Below, piece by piece: positions 12,588 to 24,400 of a DNA stretch of 64,000 nucleotides. How positions within the stretch are numbered: the first letter of the stretch is position 1; each line of letters begins with the position of its first letter. The stretch spans positions 1,920,501 through 1,984,500 of the forward strand of contig BRXU01000012.1 in the NCBI GenBank assembly GCA_030267565.1, read 5' to 3'. The notes below the pieces were generated by a model. It saw nothing but the letters and a program-made list of their open reading frames with translations, was not told where the DNA came from and made no database searches. The position numbers were made by a program, and so were the translations under genes. The DNA is from Pleodorina starrii. Lineage: Eukaryota; Chlorophyta; Chlorophyceae; Chlamydomonadales; Volvocaceae.

Positions 12588-13220
12588 GAGGACCGGTGAG
12601 CTGTAGCCGGGAGCTGTAGCTGCTGTGGAGCGGCGCGGAGGGAGGGACCCGGGCGCTCCTCCTCTCCTGCGGGTCGTTTCGCGTCAGCATTGGGGTGGTG
12701 TGCGCTGGCTGGCTGGGGGTCCAGGGGGGGGAGGGGGAGGGACGTCCGGCGCCGAGGCGTGTGCCGGGGCGTTGCGCGTGGGTTGCAAGCGGCAGCGCGC
12801 GGAAGGCTGGGTTTGACGGGAGGACGTTGGGGGACCGCGCTGGCGGGTCAGGGTTCGGGAGACCTTTGCTCTCTCCTGCGGTCATTTTGATGGGGGTGTT
12901 TTGAAAAAGCGACGACGGGGGGGGGGGGGTGAGGCGAGAGGAAATTGGCGCTATGACCTGGGCCGGCTGGTGCGCCAGCGTCGCGCTCCTCCTGTTAGGT
13001 AACTGCCCGAAGGGACGACCGGGCGCGGCACTTCCTTCCGCTCTTGCACTTCCTCCTGGTCGAATGTGCGATACGGGTATAGGCGCAGTGGTCGATGGCT
13101 TTATTGGTCACGGGGTCAGAACCGTGGGGACCGGCGTCGTGAGCTCGCCGCCGGAGGGGACCAGGGAAGAGACCAGGGCGGTCCGGCTGTGGAAACGACT
13201 GCACCAGACGCCGACGACGC

Positions 13221-13225
13221 TGTAA
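13221..13225 (+). terminator. TGTAA polyadenylation signal, possible for PBC1
   Basis: First TGTAA noticed downstream of the proteasome stop, about 990 bases away. UGUAA is the usual poly(A) signal in Chlamydomonas and Volvox; the distance makes the assignment tentative. Confidence 0.35.
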
Positions 13226-14020
13226 ACGGGCACACGTCCCTCGTCGCGCCCACGACGTGCTCCCAGCGTCCAAGGCACCGGTAAAGCAGCAGCGCGATGA
13301 GGCGATGTTTGCGTGCGCTTTCGAAGACCCCGCCGGACTCCCGCTGCTCACCCGTGGGGGCCAGTCAGTACCAGTCAGTGCGCTGCTGAGAGCTGGAAAA
13401 CAGCTCTCGCCGTGGACCTTTCGCGAGGCCACCCACCCAGCCAGCCAGCCAGCGGGCACGCCTCTGCTGTAACGTGTACATGTGTGTCGGACCTGCCGGT
13501 ATTGGGGCGTACCCGGTGTGTCTGGGAGCCGGACTGCTGACGGCGTCCTCGGCAGCACCAGTACCAGTACCAGTGCCTACCCATAGCCATAACGCCTGTG
13601 GTGTGTGTGCGCACCAGGCGGTGTGTGCAGCCCCTTGCCCCTCGCACCTCCCTTCGCCAACTTCTTGGTCCGGCCCAACCTGACAGGACCCGCCGCCCGC
13701 CCGTCCCAACCCATCCTCCTGCTCTCCTGCTCCTGCTCGCTACGCATGGAGGCGCCGGAAGCAGCCGGGTGCAGTGTACCCTGGCCCCCTCAACACGCAC
13801 ATACACACACACACACACAGGCGGCGCCGCCGACCGCCAGTAAGGGGCGACAGCTGCCCCGCCCTCCCCGGATTCCCACATCGGCTCTGGGCCCCGACCC
13901 GCCCCGGACCTAAACCCGCAACGCAGTCCCGGACCCCCCCTGACGGCCTTTGCGACCGGCGACCCATATCCGCAAGCACACCCCCCTCTTCTGCCGAGGG
14001 GCCCTATCCGTGGACCCCCC

Positions 14021-14040
14021 GACTTATACGTGGATAACCT
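14021..14040 (+). repeat. Intron element family B, copy outside a recognised intron
   Basis: GACTTATACGTGGATAACCT followed by a pyrimidine tract and CAG, the same arrangement the element has in front of real acceptors, but here just beyond the 3' end of the ILP1 coding region and on the other strand. Confidence 0.6.
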
Positions 14041-14243
14041 CTCCCCTCCCCAGTCGCAAGTCAGCGCAACAGTTGCCCTTGTGGCTCTTTCCGTCTATCC
14101 GCCCTCCTCCCGCCCTCCCGGCTGCCGCTGCTGCTGCTGCTGCTGCCTGTACGTCAACTGTGTATGTACCGCACTCACTCACACAGACGCAGCGCCACCG
14201 CCACCGCCCCCGCCACCGCCCCCCCGTCTGCGGCCACCATCCC

Positions 14244-17200
14244 TCACGGGTTGCGGATTCCAACCGCCGCCGCCGCCAGCCTGCCGCCCCGCTCCGGGTC
14301 GCCTATCCGCGCCATCAGCCTCGCCAGCCGCGCCGCCAGCCCCGCCCGCACCTCCTCCGCCGCGCCCCCTCCTCCCCCTCCCCCGCCCCCTCCCCCGCCG
14401 CGCTGCTGCTCCAGCGCGCGCCCCAACCACACCACGTGCTCCAGAAACACAGCCCCCTCAGGCAGCGGCCCCGCCGCGAACCAGTCCGGGTGCAGCGCCC
14501 CCGCCACCGCCTCCACCGTCGCCACCGCGAATCCCAGCCCCGCCTCACCCGCCCCCCCACCGCCTCCGCCAGCCGCGGCAGCGGCTCGCAGGTAGGGCAT
14601 GAGCTGTCCGCTGACTAGCCGCCCCAGCGCCAGCCCCGTCAGCAGCCCACGAGCCAGCAGTCCCTCGAACGCCGACACGGCCGCCAGCAGCCGCAGCGCG
14701 CCGCGGAAGCGGCGGAACAGCACCCGGGCCGCGCGCGGCGAGGCGGCCAGCAGCGCGGGCGGCCAGGGCGGCAGCGTGCAGGCCTCCACCGCCGCCTCCA
14801 GGGAGCCGCGCAGGCTGGAGAGCAGCTCGGCCATGCGCTCCTCCTCGGCGGGCACGTATACGAGCAGCTCCGAAACCAGGGCCGCCACGGCGCGGGTGTG
14901 GGCGCCGTTGCGTACGTCCCAGCACCTGCACCCCATCAGAGACGACCCGGCGGACGGACGGGAGCAGGAGCGGGAGTCAGGAGTTGAGCGGTGTGTGTCA
15001 CCAGTTTCAGTCGCAGTCGCATTCCTGGCGGGTCGGAATGTCCCCCACCCCACCCCACTCCACCCAGCACAACCCCACCCACCCCACCCCACGCCACAGC
15101 ACGCGCACCTCTCGATCCAGTGCAACGCCAGCGGCAGAACCAGCTTGCGAACCAGCTGAGGAACCAGGTCCGCGTCGGGGTCATCGTCAGACATGGCCGC
15201 GGCGGCGGCGCCGTCGGCGGCGGCGGCGTTCATGCCGTACTCAAACAGCTGGCCGTACCTAAGGTGCGGGGCGGGTGGGCGGGTGGGGAGTTATCCCTCT
15301 GCCGCGGCTGTCCCTCACCAGCCGCCCGGGTGTTGCTGCTGGAGGAGCTCCTCAGGGCCATCGACCTCCTCAGGGAACGCCGCCGAGTCGGCCCGCATGT
15401 GTACCCCCACCCCACTTCCCACCCCACCCCATCGCAATCCCTGACGGGGCCGGCGCTTGCTGGACCTCCGCTCCCCAGGCCGCCAACCCAACCCAACCCA
15501 ACTCCAACACAGACAGGACCCTCTCCGGCGCCAGCCCGCTTCCAACTCAGGTCCGATGAGCCGCGCGAGGGGGGCGCCCCCATCCCCCCACCAAACACAC
15601 ACACACACATCGCAACGCCAACCCCCAACCTCGCCAACTCACCACTCATGGCTGTCGAAGCCCTGGTACGGCACCCCCTCGCTCGTGCCGTACAGCGGGT
15701 CCCAGCGCAGCAGCTCCAGCCGTACGTACGGCGCGAAGAGGGCGGGGTTGGACAGGTGCATGTAGGAGTTGGTGTAGTCCTTGGGGTACCTGGGGACCAG
15801 TGCGGTGCAGTGCGGTGCAGGGGTGGCCGGGGTTGGGGGTAAACACGACACCGCAACCCCCAACTGACCCAACTGACCCGACTGACCGGCCCCGGATCGG
15901 GATTGGGAGGGGGATCAGCCGCCCACCCACCCTTGAGCCCCGCTTAGCGCCTATCCACCCACCCCCTGCCACCCCCACCCACCCACCCAGCCAGCCAGCC
16001 CCCGCCTCACCTTGCCTTCCACTCCTCCAGCCTCCGCTTAACGGCCCCAATGGCGCCAAACTCCTCATCCGCGTCCGCAAACACTGTGGAGCCCGCCTCC
16101 ACGATCTCCCGGTACCGAGTGTCGTACCGGGAAGACTGTACGACGCGTACATGCATACACACACATACACATACACACGGGGTGGTGGCGGCGGTGGTGG
16201 TGGTGGCGGTGGGGTTATCCCCGGGAGGGAGGACAGGCCGGGGCCCGTGGCCGGTGAGTAGTGGCGACGGCAACAGAATAATATTCCCCGGGGTCTGGGG
16301 GGTATAAGAAACAAGATACCCACCCACGCCCCTCGTCCCGCACCTGCTAGTCGCCCGCCCGGAGAGCACCGCATACACACTCACACTCCCAACCCGAAAG
16401 GACGGACGCACAGGTGTGTGTGCCCAGTGCCCTCATCGTCTCCCCAACCCTCACTCCAACCCTCGTCCCGCACCTGCTCGTCGCCCGCCTCGCCCTCCTC
16501 CGTCGACAGCGGCTGTATGGCCCCTCCGGCCTGTGCCGCCGCCAGCCTCTCCCCCTCCTGCACCAACAGCCGCTTGCGAGCCTGGAGACGCAGCGGCGGG
16601 CAGCGGCGGTGTGGGGGTGCCGCCGAGGTGAGCCGGAGGCGGGGGGCGGGTGGGGGGGGGAGGGTGAGGTCGAGTGTGAGCGGGTGGGGAAGACAATCAA
16701 GCGGGGATGTGATCGGGTCGGGTCGGGTCGGATCCTCCTCCGCAGCACTTAGCCCCACCCACCGCCGCGCGCGCCTCCAGCTCTCTCCTCCTCTGCAGAT
16801 TGACGTTGCGCCCGAACTCGTCCACCTCCTCCGGCCCCTCCTCGTCCAGCAGCGCGTCCTCCGCGTCGTGAGCCGCCGACTCCGCGGCGGCGGCCGCAGC
16901 GGCCGCCCCCGCCCCCCGGCCCAGTGCCGCCATGGCCGCCGCCACCGCTGCCTCCGCGGGGCCCAGCAGGTCGCGATCAGAGTCGGTGGCGGCGGTGCGG
17001 GCGGCGGAGGCGCGGTCCTCCATTAGCTCCAATCTGATGAGGGGTAGGAGGGGGGAGGGGGAGGGAGTAAGAGGGGGTAATTAGAACGGCCCGGGGCGAG
17101 GGAACGCAACGCGGGTGGTGATGGGGGGGGGATTATCCACGTATAGGCCGGAGCCCGTGAACGGTAAACGTAACGAAAGAAGGCCGTCTCGTCTCAAGGG

Positions 17201-20200
17201 GGAGGGTGAGGGGAGTAAGAGGGGTCAGGAAGAACGACCTTGCAGTCTTCGCCCCACAGCCGCCCCCAACAGCCGCCCCCCGCCCAAGCTCCGCCCCCCA
17301 CCTCGTGTCCTCCAGCTCCTCCACAATGGCGCTCTTCACCTGAGGGGTGCAGCAGCAGCAGCAGTGGGTGTGGGTGTGGATGTGGTGGCATCCCTATCGT
17401 CGTTACTTAACTCCCTCACCACCTAGCCCCCCCGCCTGTCCCACCTGTAGGCAGTCACATAGGTCCGCCACATACGCCCTCAGCTTCTGCATGTACAGGT
17501 ACTTGTCGCCCGCGGCCCGCAGCTCCCCCTCCAGCCCCTCCACTCGGGCCAGAGAGGCAGCCAGGTTGTCGCCCGTGCGCCGGGCGTTCTGCTGCACCTG
17601 CGCGTGCGAGGTCCGCATCCGCCGGAGGGCCTCGGACAGAGAAGAGACCGCCGAATCGCCCGCGGAGGCGATGGCGGCCAGACGACTGCCGCCGCCGAAG
17701 GCCGGCGGCGGCGGCGCAGCCGCCGCGGCGGCGGCGTAGCCGCCGCCGCCGCCGCCGAAGGCGGCGGCGGCGGCAGCGGCGGCGGCGGCAGCCGCCGCCG
17801 CCGCCGCCGCCGCCGTCCCGGCGGCGGCGACGGCTGTTCCCGCTGGTGCCAGTCCTGCCCCGCCGATTTGTTGCAGGCGCAGGGCCTTACGCAGCTGCTC
17901 CTGCGCAAAGGCCTCCTCGTCGTCGTCGCCGCCGGCGGCCTGGGTGTACTGCGCCAGGTCCTTTCGGGGCCTTATGGGATCGGGGTTGGGAGGGTGGGTG
18001 GGATGAAGGAGACAAAGGGGGCAAAGGGAGCACAGCCGCCCTGTATCAAGCGCTGCGGACCCTACGGTGGCGGGATGAGCTTTGAGGATGCGCCGTCCTC
18101 GCTTTCTAACTGGCGTTGACCCAACGTTAACCCGGTCCCAGTCAAAGGGGAGATGCTTGCCTCCCGCCACACGTGACTCCTCCCCTCACTGCCCTTCCCT
18201 CGCTCCGAAACCCTAACCACCCGACCCCGGATGGCCCAGCGACCCCAAACCCCTCCGCCTGCCCCCGCCTGCCCCCGCCGTCTCCGTCTCCGCTGCGGTA
18301 TCATTTTTTACCCCCTGCCCCCGCCTGTCCCCGCCCCACCTGCCGGTGTCCTTCCCGCTAAACCGGATGCGCATCGTGTCCTCCGCCTCCGCATCGCTGT
18401 CAGTGCCGCTGCCCCCGCCGCCGCCGCCCTCCGCCGCCGAGCCAGAGCCGCCAGGGCCCACGGAGCCGCCACGCGGCCCGCCCGCTGCCGCGCCGCCGCC
18501 GCCGCCCGCTGCCCCCGCGGCGCCGCGCAGCCTCCCCAGCCCCAGCCCTAGTCCCGAGGTGGGGATGTAGTCGGGAGCCAGGTGCGCCTGACGGAGTCGC
18601 TCGCGCTTGGCCTTGGCGGCCCTGCGGCGGTGAAGCAGCGGCAGCGGAGGAGTGGTGGCAGGCGAGGTGTCAGCGGACGACGGTCAGCAGCAAACGGGGA
18701 GAGCGCACCGCCTTGCGCCACCGCCCCCAGCCCCGCCCAGCCACTTCACAGGGGCGTCAACCGACACCGACAGAGCGGATCATATGGACCACTCGACAAT
18801 GCTGTCTGATCCACTCCACTCCACTCCACTCCACCCCACGCGCTAAGCGGTCCAATCGAAAGCGCAGTTCGCCCGTATGGCAAGCGCACACCCGCGCGGC
18901 CGCCCTTCCTCCCTCACAACCCGACACAACTCGGCACAAGACACATCCCACCCCACCCCACCCCACCCCACCCCGCGGCCGCGTCAGCCCTGGCCAACTA
19001 CCCACCCCACCCCACTACGGCCCACCACTACCCACAAGATGGTCTGTTGGTCCGGAATGCCGCCATCGTCGTCGTCATCCTCTTCCCCCTGAACGCCGCC
19101 ACCACCAGCCGCCGCCGCCGGCGGCCCCTGCGCTGGCGCAGCGCCCGGCGGCGGCTGCGAGCCGGGTCGCGGCGGCGGCGGCAGTGGCATGGCGTCGCCC
19201 TCCGCCTCCGGCTGAACCTGGGGGTGCGGTGGTCAATGTCCGATGCGCCAGGGAGGGAGGGAGGGGTATAGGACAAGCAAAACCAAGCGACCCACGGGTC
19301 CGGGGGAGGCTGGCGGCGTTCGCGAGTCCGTTCTGGCCCCTGGCCCTGGTCCTCGCCGCCTGGGTAGAGAGGAGGATATTTAGGCTCCCCGCCGTTGCCG
19401 CTGCCGCGGGCGCTGGCGCTGCCGCGCGGCTGCGAAAGCAGTCCCCGCCCCTGCCCGTCGGGGGCCAGGGTCAACGCCCCGCTCTGCACGCCGCGCCGTG
19501 TTTCGCCCCGGTCAGGGGCGGCGCCCCCCCTGCCGGCAGCCCAGCCCCCCCGATCTGGTGGCGCCGCTCCCGAAGGCCGTCGTGCTCCCCCTCTAGCCCC
19601 CTGCCCCCCTGCCCCCCTGCCCCCCGCCCGACCCACTAAAGCCGGGAAGCGGGTGGTGCCGAGTTCCCCGCCCCACCCCCGCTCCGAACCCCCCTGCTAT
19701 GCTGCTGCCTGGCTGCCCGGCGTGCTGCTGCCCGGCCCCTCATCCGCCCCTCAGACCCTCCCCACCGTCCGCCCCCCCACCCCCAGGGGCAATGTGGCGC
19801 AGCCGCGTCAACCCCCAGCGCCACAGATCCACCAACGCCCCGCCAGGCGCCACCCAAGACCCAAGACCCGCCACGACCCCGCCCACCACCAGCGCCGTTC
19901 GCTAACGCCGTCTCCGTCTCCGCTGCGGTATCTTCTTTTTACCCACCAGCGCCAAGCTGCTACCCTGGAGGCTGAAGCGGTCGTCCTTGGCCGCCCCCGC
20001 CCGCTTGAAGCTGCCCGACAGCTTGATCACCGGCTCGGAGCTGCCGCCAGCTGAGCCCTCCGGCGCACCCCCGCCCCCGCCCGCCAGGCGCGCGGCGGAG
20101 AAGCTGATGGCGTTGCGCTGCAGCTCCTTGAGCCGATCGGCGGTGTACTCCCCTGGCAGGGAGGGAAGGGAGGGCAGGGAGAGGAGCGGGGGGTGTGGGA

Positions 20201-21024
20201 GGGCAGGGAGGGCAGGCAGGGCAGGGAGAGGAGCGGGGCAGCGAGGGGGTGTAGGAGAGGCGAGGGGGTGGCGGGAGGCCGAGGGGCGGGGCGGGGCGGG
20301 GCGGGGCAGCCAAGAGATGGGCAGGAGGTGAAGCGGATGGGGTGGTGGGGTAGTGGGGTAGTGGGGTGGGTGGGTAGCAGGGACAAGGGCTAGGGACGGG
20401 ACGGGACGGCTAACGTCTGATGGGGTGGGGGGTGGGAGGGGCCGACCCATGGGGCGCTCTGCACGCCCGCTAAGGTTCATCCTGCGCCACTCGTCACGGC
20501 GGCCTCTGCTCTGCTCTGCTTGGTGCGCCTCTCTCTGTCCAGAGGGAGAGGGTCTGGGCAGGTGTGCCGCCCTGCTGGAGGCCATGATCGGGTGGAACCG
20601 CCGTGTCTAAGGCGCGCCGCTGTCGCCCCCCCCCTCCCCCGCCACACACACATACGCCGTGCACACCTGCTGTTGAGCGCAGCCCCTGCTGCGCGGTGTC
20701 GGTGGGCAGGTCCGGGAGCGGCGGCGCCCTCGCCAGCTTGGACTGCCGCTGCTTGTCCTTCTTGCTGTCCTTCTTGGGCACGAAGCCCGGGTCATCGCCA
20801 TCATCCTCGAAGGACAGCAGGTTCAGCTTGCTTCCCTTGCTGTCCTTCTTGGCGTCGGCCTTGGCCGCAGCGAGTCCGCCTGCGCTTGCGACCGGCTTGG
20901 CTGCCGCAGCTGCTTGGTCCCGCTTAGGTTGGTGCTGTGGCGGCCTTATCGGAGGGGGCCCATCCTCTCCTTCCTCGTCATCAGCGCTAGGTTTACTACG
21001 AAACTTGCGTTGCTTGAATGCCAT
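14244..21024 (-). CDS. ILP1: GCFC-domain splicing factor (ILP1/PAXBP1/GCFC2 family)
   Basis: Twelve exons on the minus strand (21024-20667, 20152-19947, 19217-19036, 18621-18340, 17970-17445, 17339-17302, 17033-16763, 16581-16474, 16135-16011, 15789-15643, 15258-15109, 14925-14244) join in frame to 1,024 residues. The N-terminus is basic and acidic/disordered with KLNLLSFEDD. GEYTADRLKELQRN and EPVIKLSGSFK follow, then AKRERLRQAHLAPDYIPTSG, AFAQEQLRKALR, a coiled-coil stretch, VDEFGRNVNLQRRRELEARA and the C-terminal GCFC domain (VRLELLRWDPLYG, DADLVPQLVRKLVLPLALHW, RCWDVRNG). These are the hallmarks of plant ILP1 and animal PAXBP1/GCFC2, nuclear proteins linked to the intron-lariat spliceosome. 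Ala, Gly and Pro runs lengthen the linkers. The ATG begins MAFKQRKFRSK, typical of the family. The gene diverges from the JmjC gene across 455 bp. Confidence 0.91.
17074..17097 (-). repeat. Intron element family C, copy in ILP1
   Basis: In the gene's sense it reads CGGGCCGTTCTAATTACCCC, ending about 40 bases before the acceptor of the exon that starts at 17033. Confidence 0.7.
17131..17154 (-). repeat. Intron element family B, copy in ILP1
   Basis: In the gene's sense it reads CTCCGGCCTATACGTGGATA then ATCCCC. It shares the intron 17301-17034 with a family C copy, so one intron carries both elements in series. Confidence 0.75.
18278..18314 (+). repeat. Intron element family A, antisense in ILP1 intron
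   Basis: GTCTCCGTCTCCGCTGCGGT then ATCATTTTTTACCCC on the plus strand, so it is inverted relative to the gene and sits about 25 bases after the donor at 18339. Confidence 0.75.
19906..19945 (+). repeat. Intron element family A, abutting an ILP1 donor
   Basis: The same core with the leading CGCCGTCTCCGTCTCCGC. It is inverted relative to the gene, and its T-rich end runs straight into the donor, so the intron's first bases (GTGGGTAAAAAG) belong to the element. Confidence 0.75.
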
Positions 21025-21478
21025 CCAGGCTTTCCTTGACGCCCTAGATCAGGCAAAAACGACTCAACCGGTTCCCAACGGTCTCATCTATCAGGATATA
21101 ACTGCGCTAATTTGCATTTCTATTATCATGTTGTGACAGTTGACGTTGTGAATTAGGAAGTGATAATTGGAGCCCGAAGTGGAAAGTTTCCAAACCAACT
21201 GCCGTGTTTTTGTAGCCCTGTGCCGAAATTTTGTCTTGTTTGATCAGGGGGCAAAGTGCATCCTTGCATGCACATGGTTAATGCTTCAATCGTTAACGTT
21301 TCCCCGCGCATGCGGTAGTCCATAACCTGCACAGTGGCAGCCCTCTTCTTCCATCCTCCTTTTTGGACAAAGGATGGTTGAGGGTTAGCAGCTGTGAACA
21401 TCATGCTAATAAACATGATGATTATGTGGGAGGAATCTTGCAATTGCAGAAGTGCGACTTACTGAGCAGGCCGACTCT
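21025..21478. promoter_or_regulatory. Divergent promoter region of ILP1 and the JmjC gene
   Basis: 455 bases separate two start codons on opposite strands. The stretch is clearly more AT-rich than the flanking exons. No canonical TATAAA was confidently placed for either gene. Confidence 0.5.
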
Positions 21479-24400
21479 ATGAACGCGGTCGCTGTTGTGT
21501 CCGGCCGGCACGAGGAAATCGACCTGGGCATCGGTAGGTCCATTAATTGCTTGGTTGTGCGCGCTGACCTTACGCTGGCGTACATACCGAACAGCATGGA
21601 GTGCGTTTTTGCAGACGGCTTCAGGCACTTGGGAGGCCAGCTGCTAGCATGGCCTGGTTACGCGGTGGAACCCATCGAGGTGGGAGAATGCGGCGGGGGC
21701 TCAAGGAGTACACACTGTAGGCGCACGGGGAATCGTGCCGCCAAACTGCTCTTCCCAACGCTTGCGCGCAGGTTGTCGAGATGGCGGGTTTTACGAACGA
21801 TTGGGTCCGCACAACAGGACTCCAATCTCCGTCGCTGGTGAAGGGCTGCACCACTTACACTTCGTTCCTGCGACCGTTGCTCACCGACATGCGCGACTTT
21901 TCGCGCTTGTCCAAGGAACTCGGCGACGATCGCGAGGTGTGCTATCTGCTCCTGTCCTGCCGGGGCTCCTGCTTGGCGTCAAAGTGTTGCCAGGGGCAAG
22001 TTGACGCCACGCGCCGAAGCGTCCAAGTCGGGACCCAGGATGGTGTTTGCGCCTCCGCTACGCACCCGATCTCAGTACCTGGGAACTTAGGACGCATCTT
22101 ATTGGCCCTGCCATCTTTTAAAAACCCAGCCCTTGCGAAAAAACAGGAGGTTCAGGGCATCGATCGCCTTGTCGCTCCCCGTCGGCGGGCGTCGAGCTCC
22201 AGCTGCCGTCTCTTTCAGCACCAGGCTGCCTACACCACTTCCCGTCCGTCCCAGTTTCTTTGCCACCCATGCCACAACAACCTGCACCACCGCCTGGAGG
22301 GGATTCCCCCAGTACCTCTTCACGGCCCTTCAGTTTCTTAGACAGCCCCTCCGTTTTCCGCGCCCGCCTTTTCATCCTCATGGCGCCATGGCGTCGGCGT
22401 GCCCTGTCCTCCTTGCAACCCAGTTGCAACTTTTACCTCCTTCCAAAAGCGGAGGTCCAATCCGCCTTGCTTCTTCCGGTGTGTAAGCATACACCAAAAG
22501 AAGCCGGTCCCCGCCTGCGCACTCGTGGGATGCAAGCCATACCATAGCCAGCATACCATACCATACCATAGCCTCACACGCGCGCATCGTTCTTGCCATA
22601 TGCCCATCCTTCCCACTCCTCCCCCGTGCGCCGCATGCCGCCCCCGCCCTGTTACCGCCCTCCCACGCGACGCCCTCCCACGCAAACGCCCTCCCCCTTT
22701 TGCCCTGTCCCGCACCCAGGTGCAAACCCTCGACGTGGCCAAACAGACCCCCGGACCCAAATGGACCATGAGGCAGTGGTGCCTCTATTGGAAGGAACGC
22801 CAAGCGCCGCCGCCTGAGCCGCACCATCCGCCGCCGCCGCCGGGGGGCGGCCCCGGCGCCTCCGCCCGAGCCGGCGTGGGCCCGGCGGCCGCCTCGGACG
22901 CCCCGCGGGTCCGTGGGTCGGCCGCGCCTGCGGCCGTCGCCGCCGCGGCTGGCGGCGGCGGCGTCAGCTCCGCTGATGACGGCGGCAATACGGAGATGGA
23001 TGACGAGGCGGACAGCGCCTTCGTGCACCAGGGGTGAGGGCAGTGGGAGCAGGGGTGAGGGCAGTGGGTGCGGAGGGTGAGGGCAGTGGGAGTGAGGGAG
23101 GGTGGTAGGGACAGTGGGAGTGAGGGAGGGTGGTAGGGACAGTGGGAGTGAGGGAGGGTGGTAGGGACAGTGGGAGTGAGGGAGGGTGGTAGGGACAGTG
23201 GGAGTGAGGGAGGGTGGTAGGGACAGTGGGAGTGAGGGAGGGTGGTAGGGACAGTGGGAGTGAGGGAGGGTGGTAGGGACAGTGGGAGTGAGGGAGGGTG
23301 GTAGGGCCAGTGGGAGCAGGGGTGAGGGCAGTGGGAGTGAGGGAGGGTGGTAGGGACAGTGGAGCGACGGCTACTAGAAGGGAATTGGGGGGTGTGCGGA
23401 GAAGTGCGCGGTATACGGTATATCCAGCAGGACAGGGTGTGTGTAATGGGAAATGGTGGGGAAGAGGGCACGATGCAGCTTCAGCTGCTCGGATCGCAAT
23501 GCGTTTTGTCCCTCCACAACTCCTCCTTGGTTTGTATCGCTACGGCCTCGCTCATACATACATGCTGCTGCTCCTGCGCTGCCCGCTGCCCTTCCTCGCC
23601 CTCCCTCCCCAACCCCGCCTCCCCTCCCTAAGTAAACAACCGCCACCCCCGCCCCCATCTCCCTCTGCGTACATGTGCAGCGACGTGGACCAGTTCCGGG
23701 AGACCAGCGCCCCCCGGAAGGGCATCCGCGAGTCCAACAAGCGCCGCCTCATGGCACTCACATGCGCGCCACTGCCGGACCTGGCAGACGTCCCCGCGGC
23801 GGCAGGGGCCGAGGCAGCGGCAGCGGCGGCGGCGGCGTCCGCGCTGCGTGTGCCGCCTCCGCTGGCGGCTGCCGACCTGGTGGCGCACCTGGGCCTCTCG
23901 AAGGAGGTGGCGGCGGCGGCGACCGGCGGCGGCGGCAGCGCCGCGGCGGCGGCGGCGGCGCGACACCACGTGGCGGTGTGGCCCGCCGGCGCGGCGACCA
24001 ACTTCCGGTTGCTGCCGGGCGGGGCTGCGAGCTGGTGGGCAGTGGCGCACGGGCGCATGGTGAGGAGAGCTGGCGGCGGGGAGCACCACCGTAGCTTGGG
24101 ACCAAGGAGCTTCGTGTGCTGAGGGGGCGGGTGTGGCCTTGGGTGTGCTGGGTGGGGTGGGTGGGGTGGCCGCGCCGGTGGACTGCACCTGCAAGGCGCG
24201 TGCGTGCGTGCGTGCCTGCGTGTGCGTGTGGCATGGGTTGGAGTTGCGCGCATCCTCGCCACATGCTCCGCGCCAACCGAGCTCCTCGGCACTCGGCCCT
24301 CGGCGCGTGCCCGCCTGCCGGGCCCCCCGCCGCGTCCCCCTCCCTCCCTCCCTCCCTCCCGACATATCACCCGAGCATATCACTCCCTGATCCCCCTCCC

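Larger units (their letters stand above)
12234..14243. other. Interval between convergent proteasome beta-3 and ILP1 genes
   Basis: No gene recognised. It holds the proteasome 3' flank, a 17-bp tandem array (12510-12587), TGTAA at 13221 and again at 13468, a (CA)n run near 13800, and an isolated copy of intron element family B at 14021. Confidence 0.5.
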
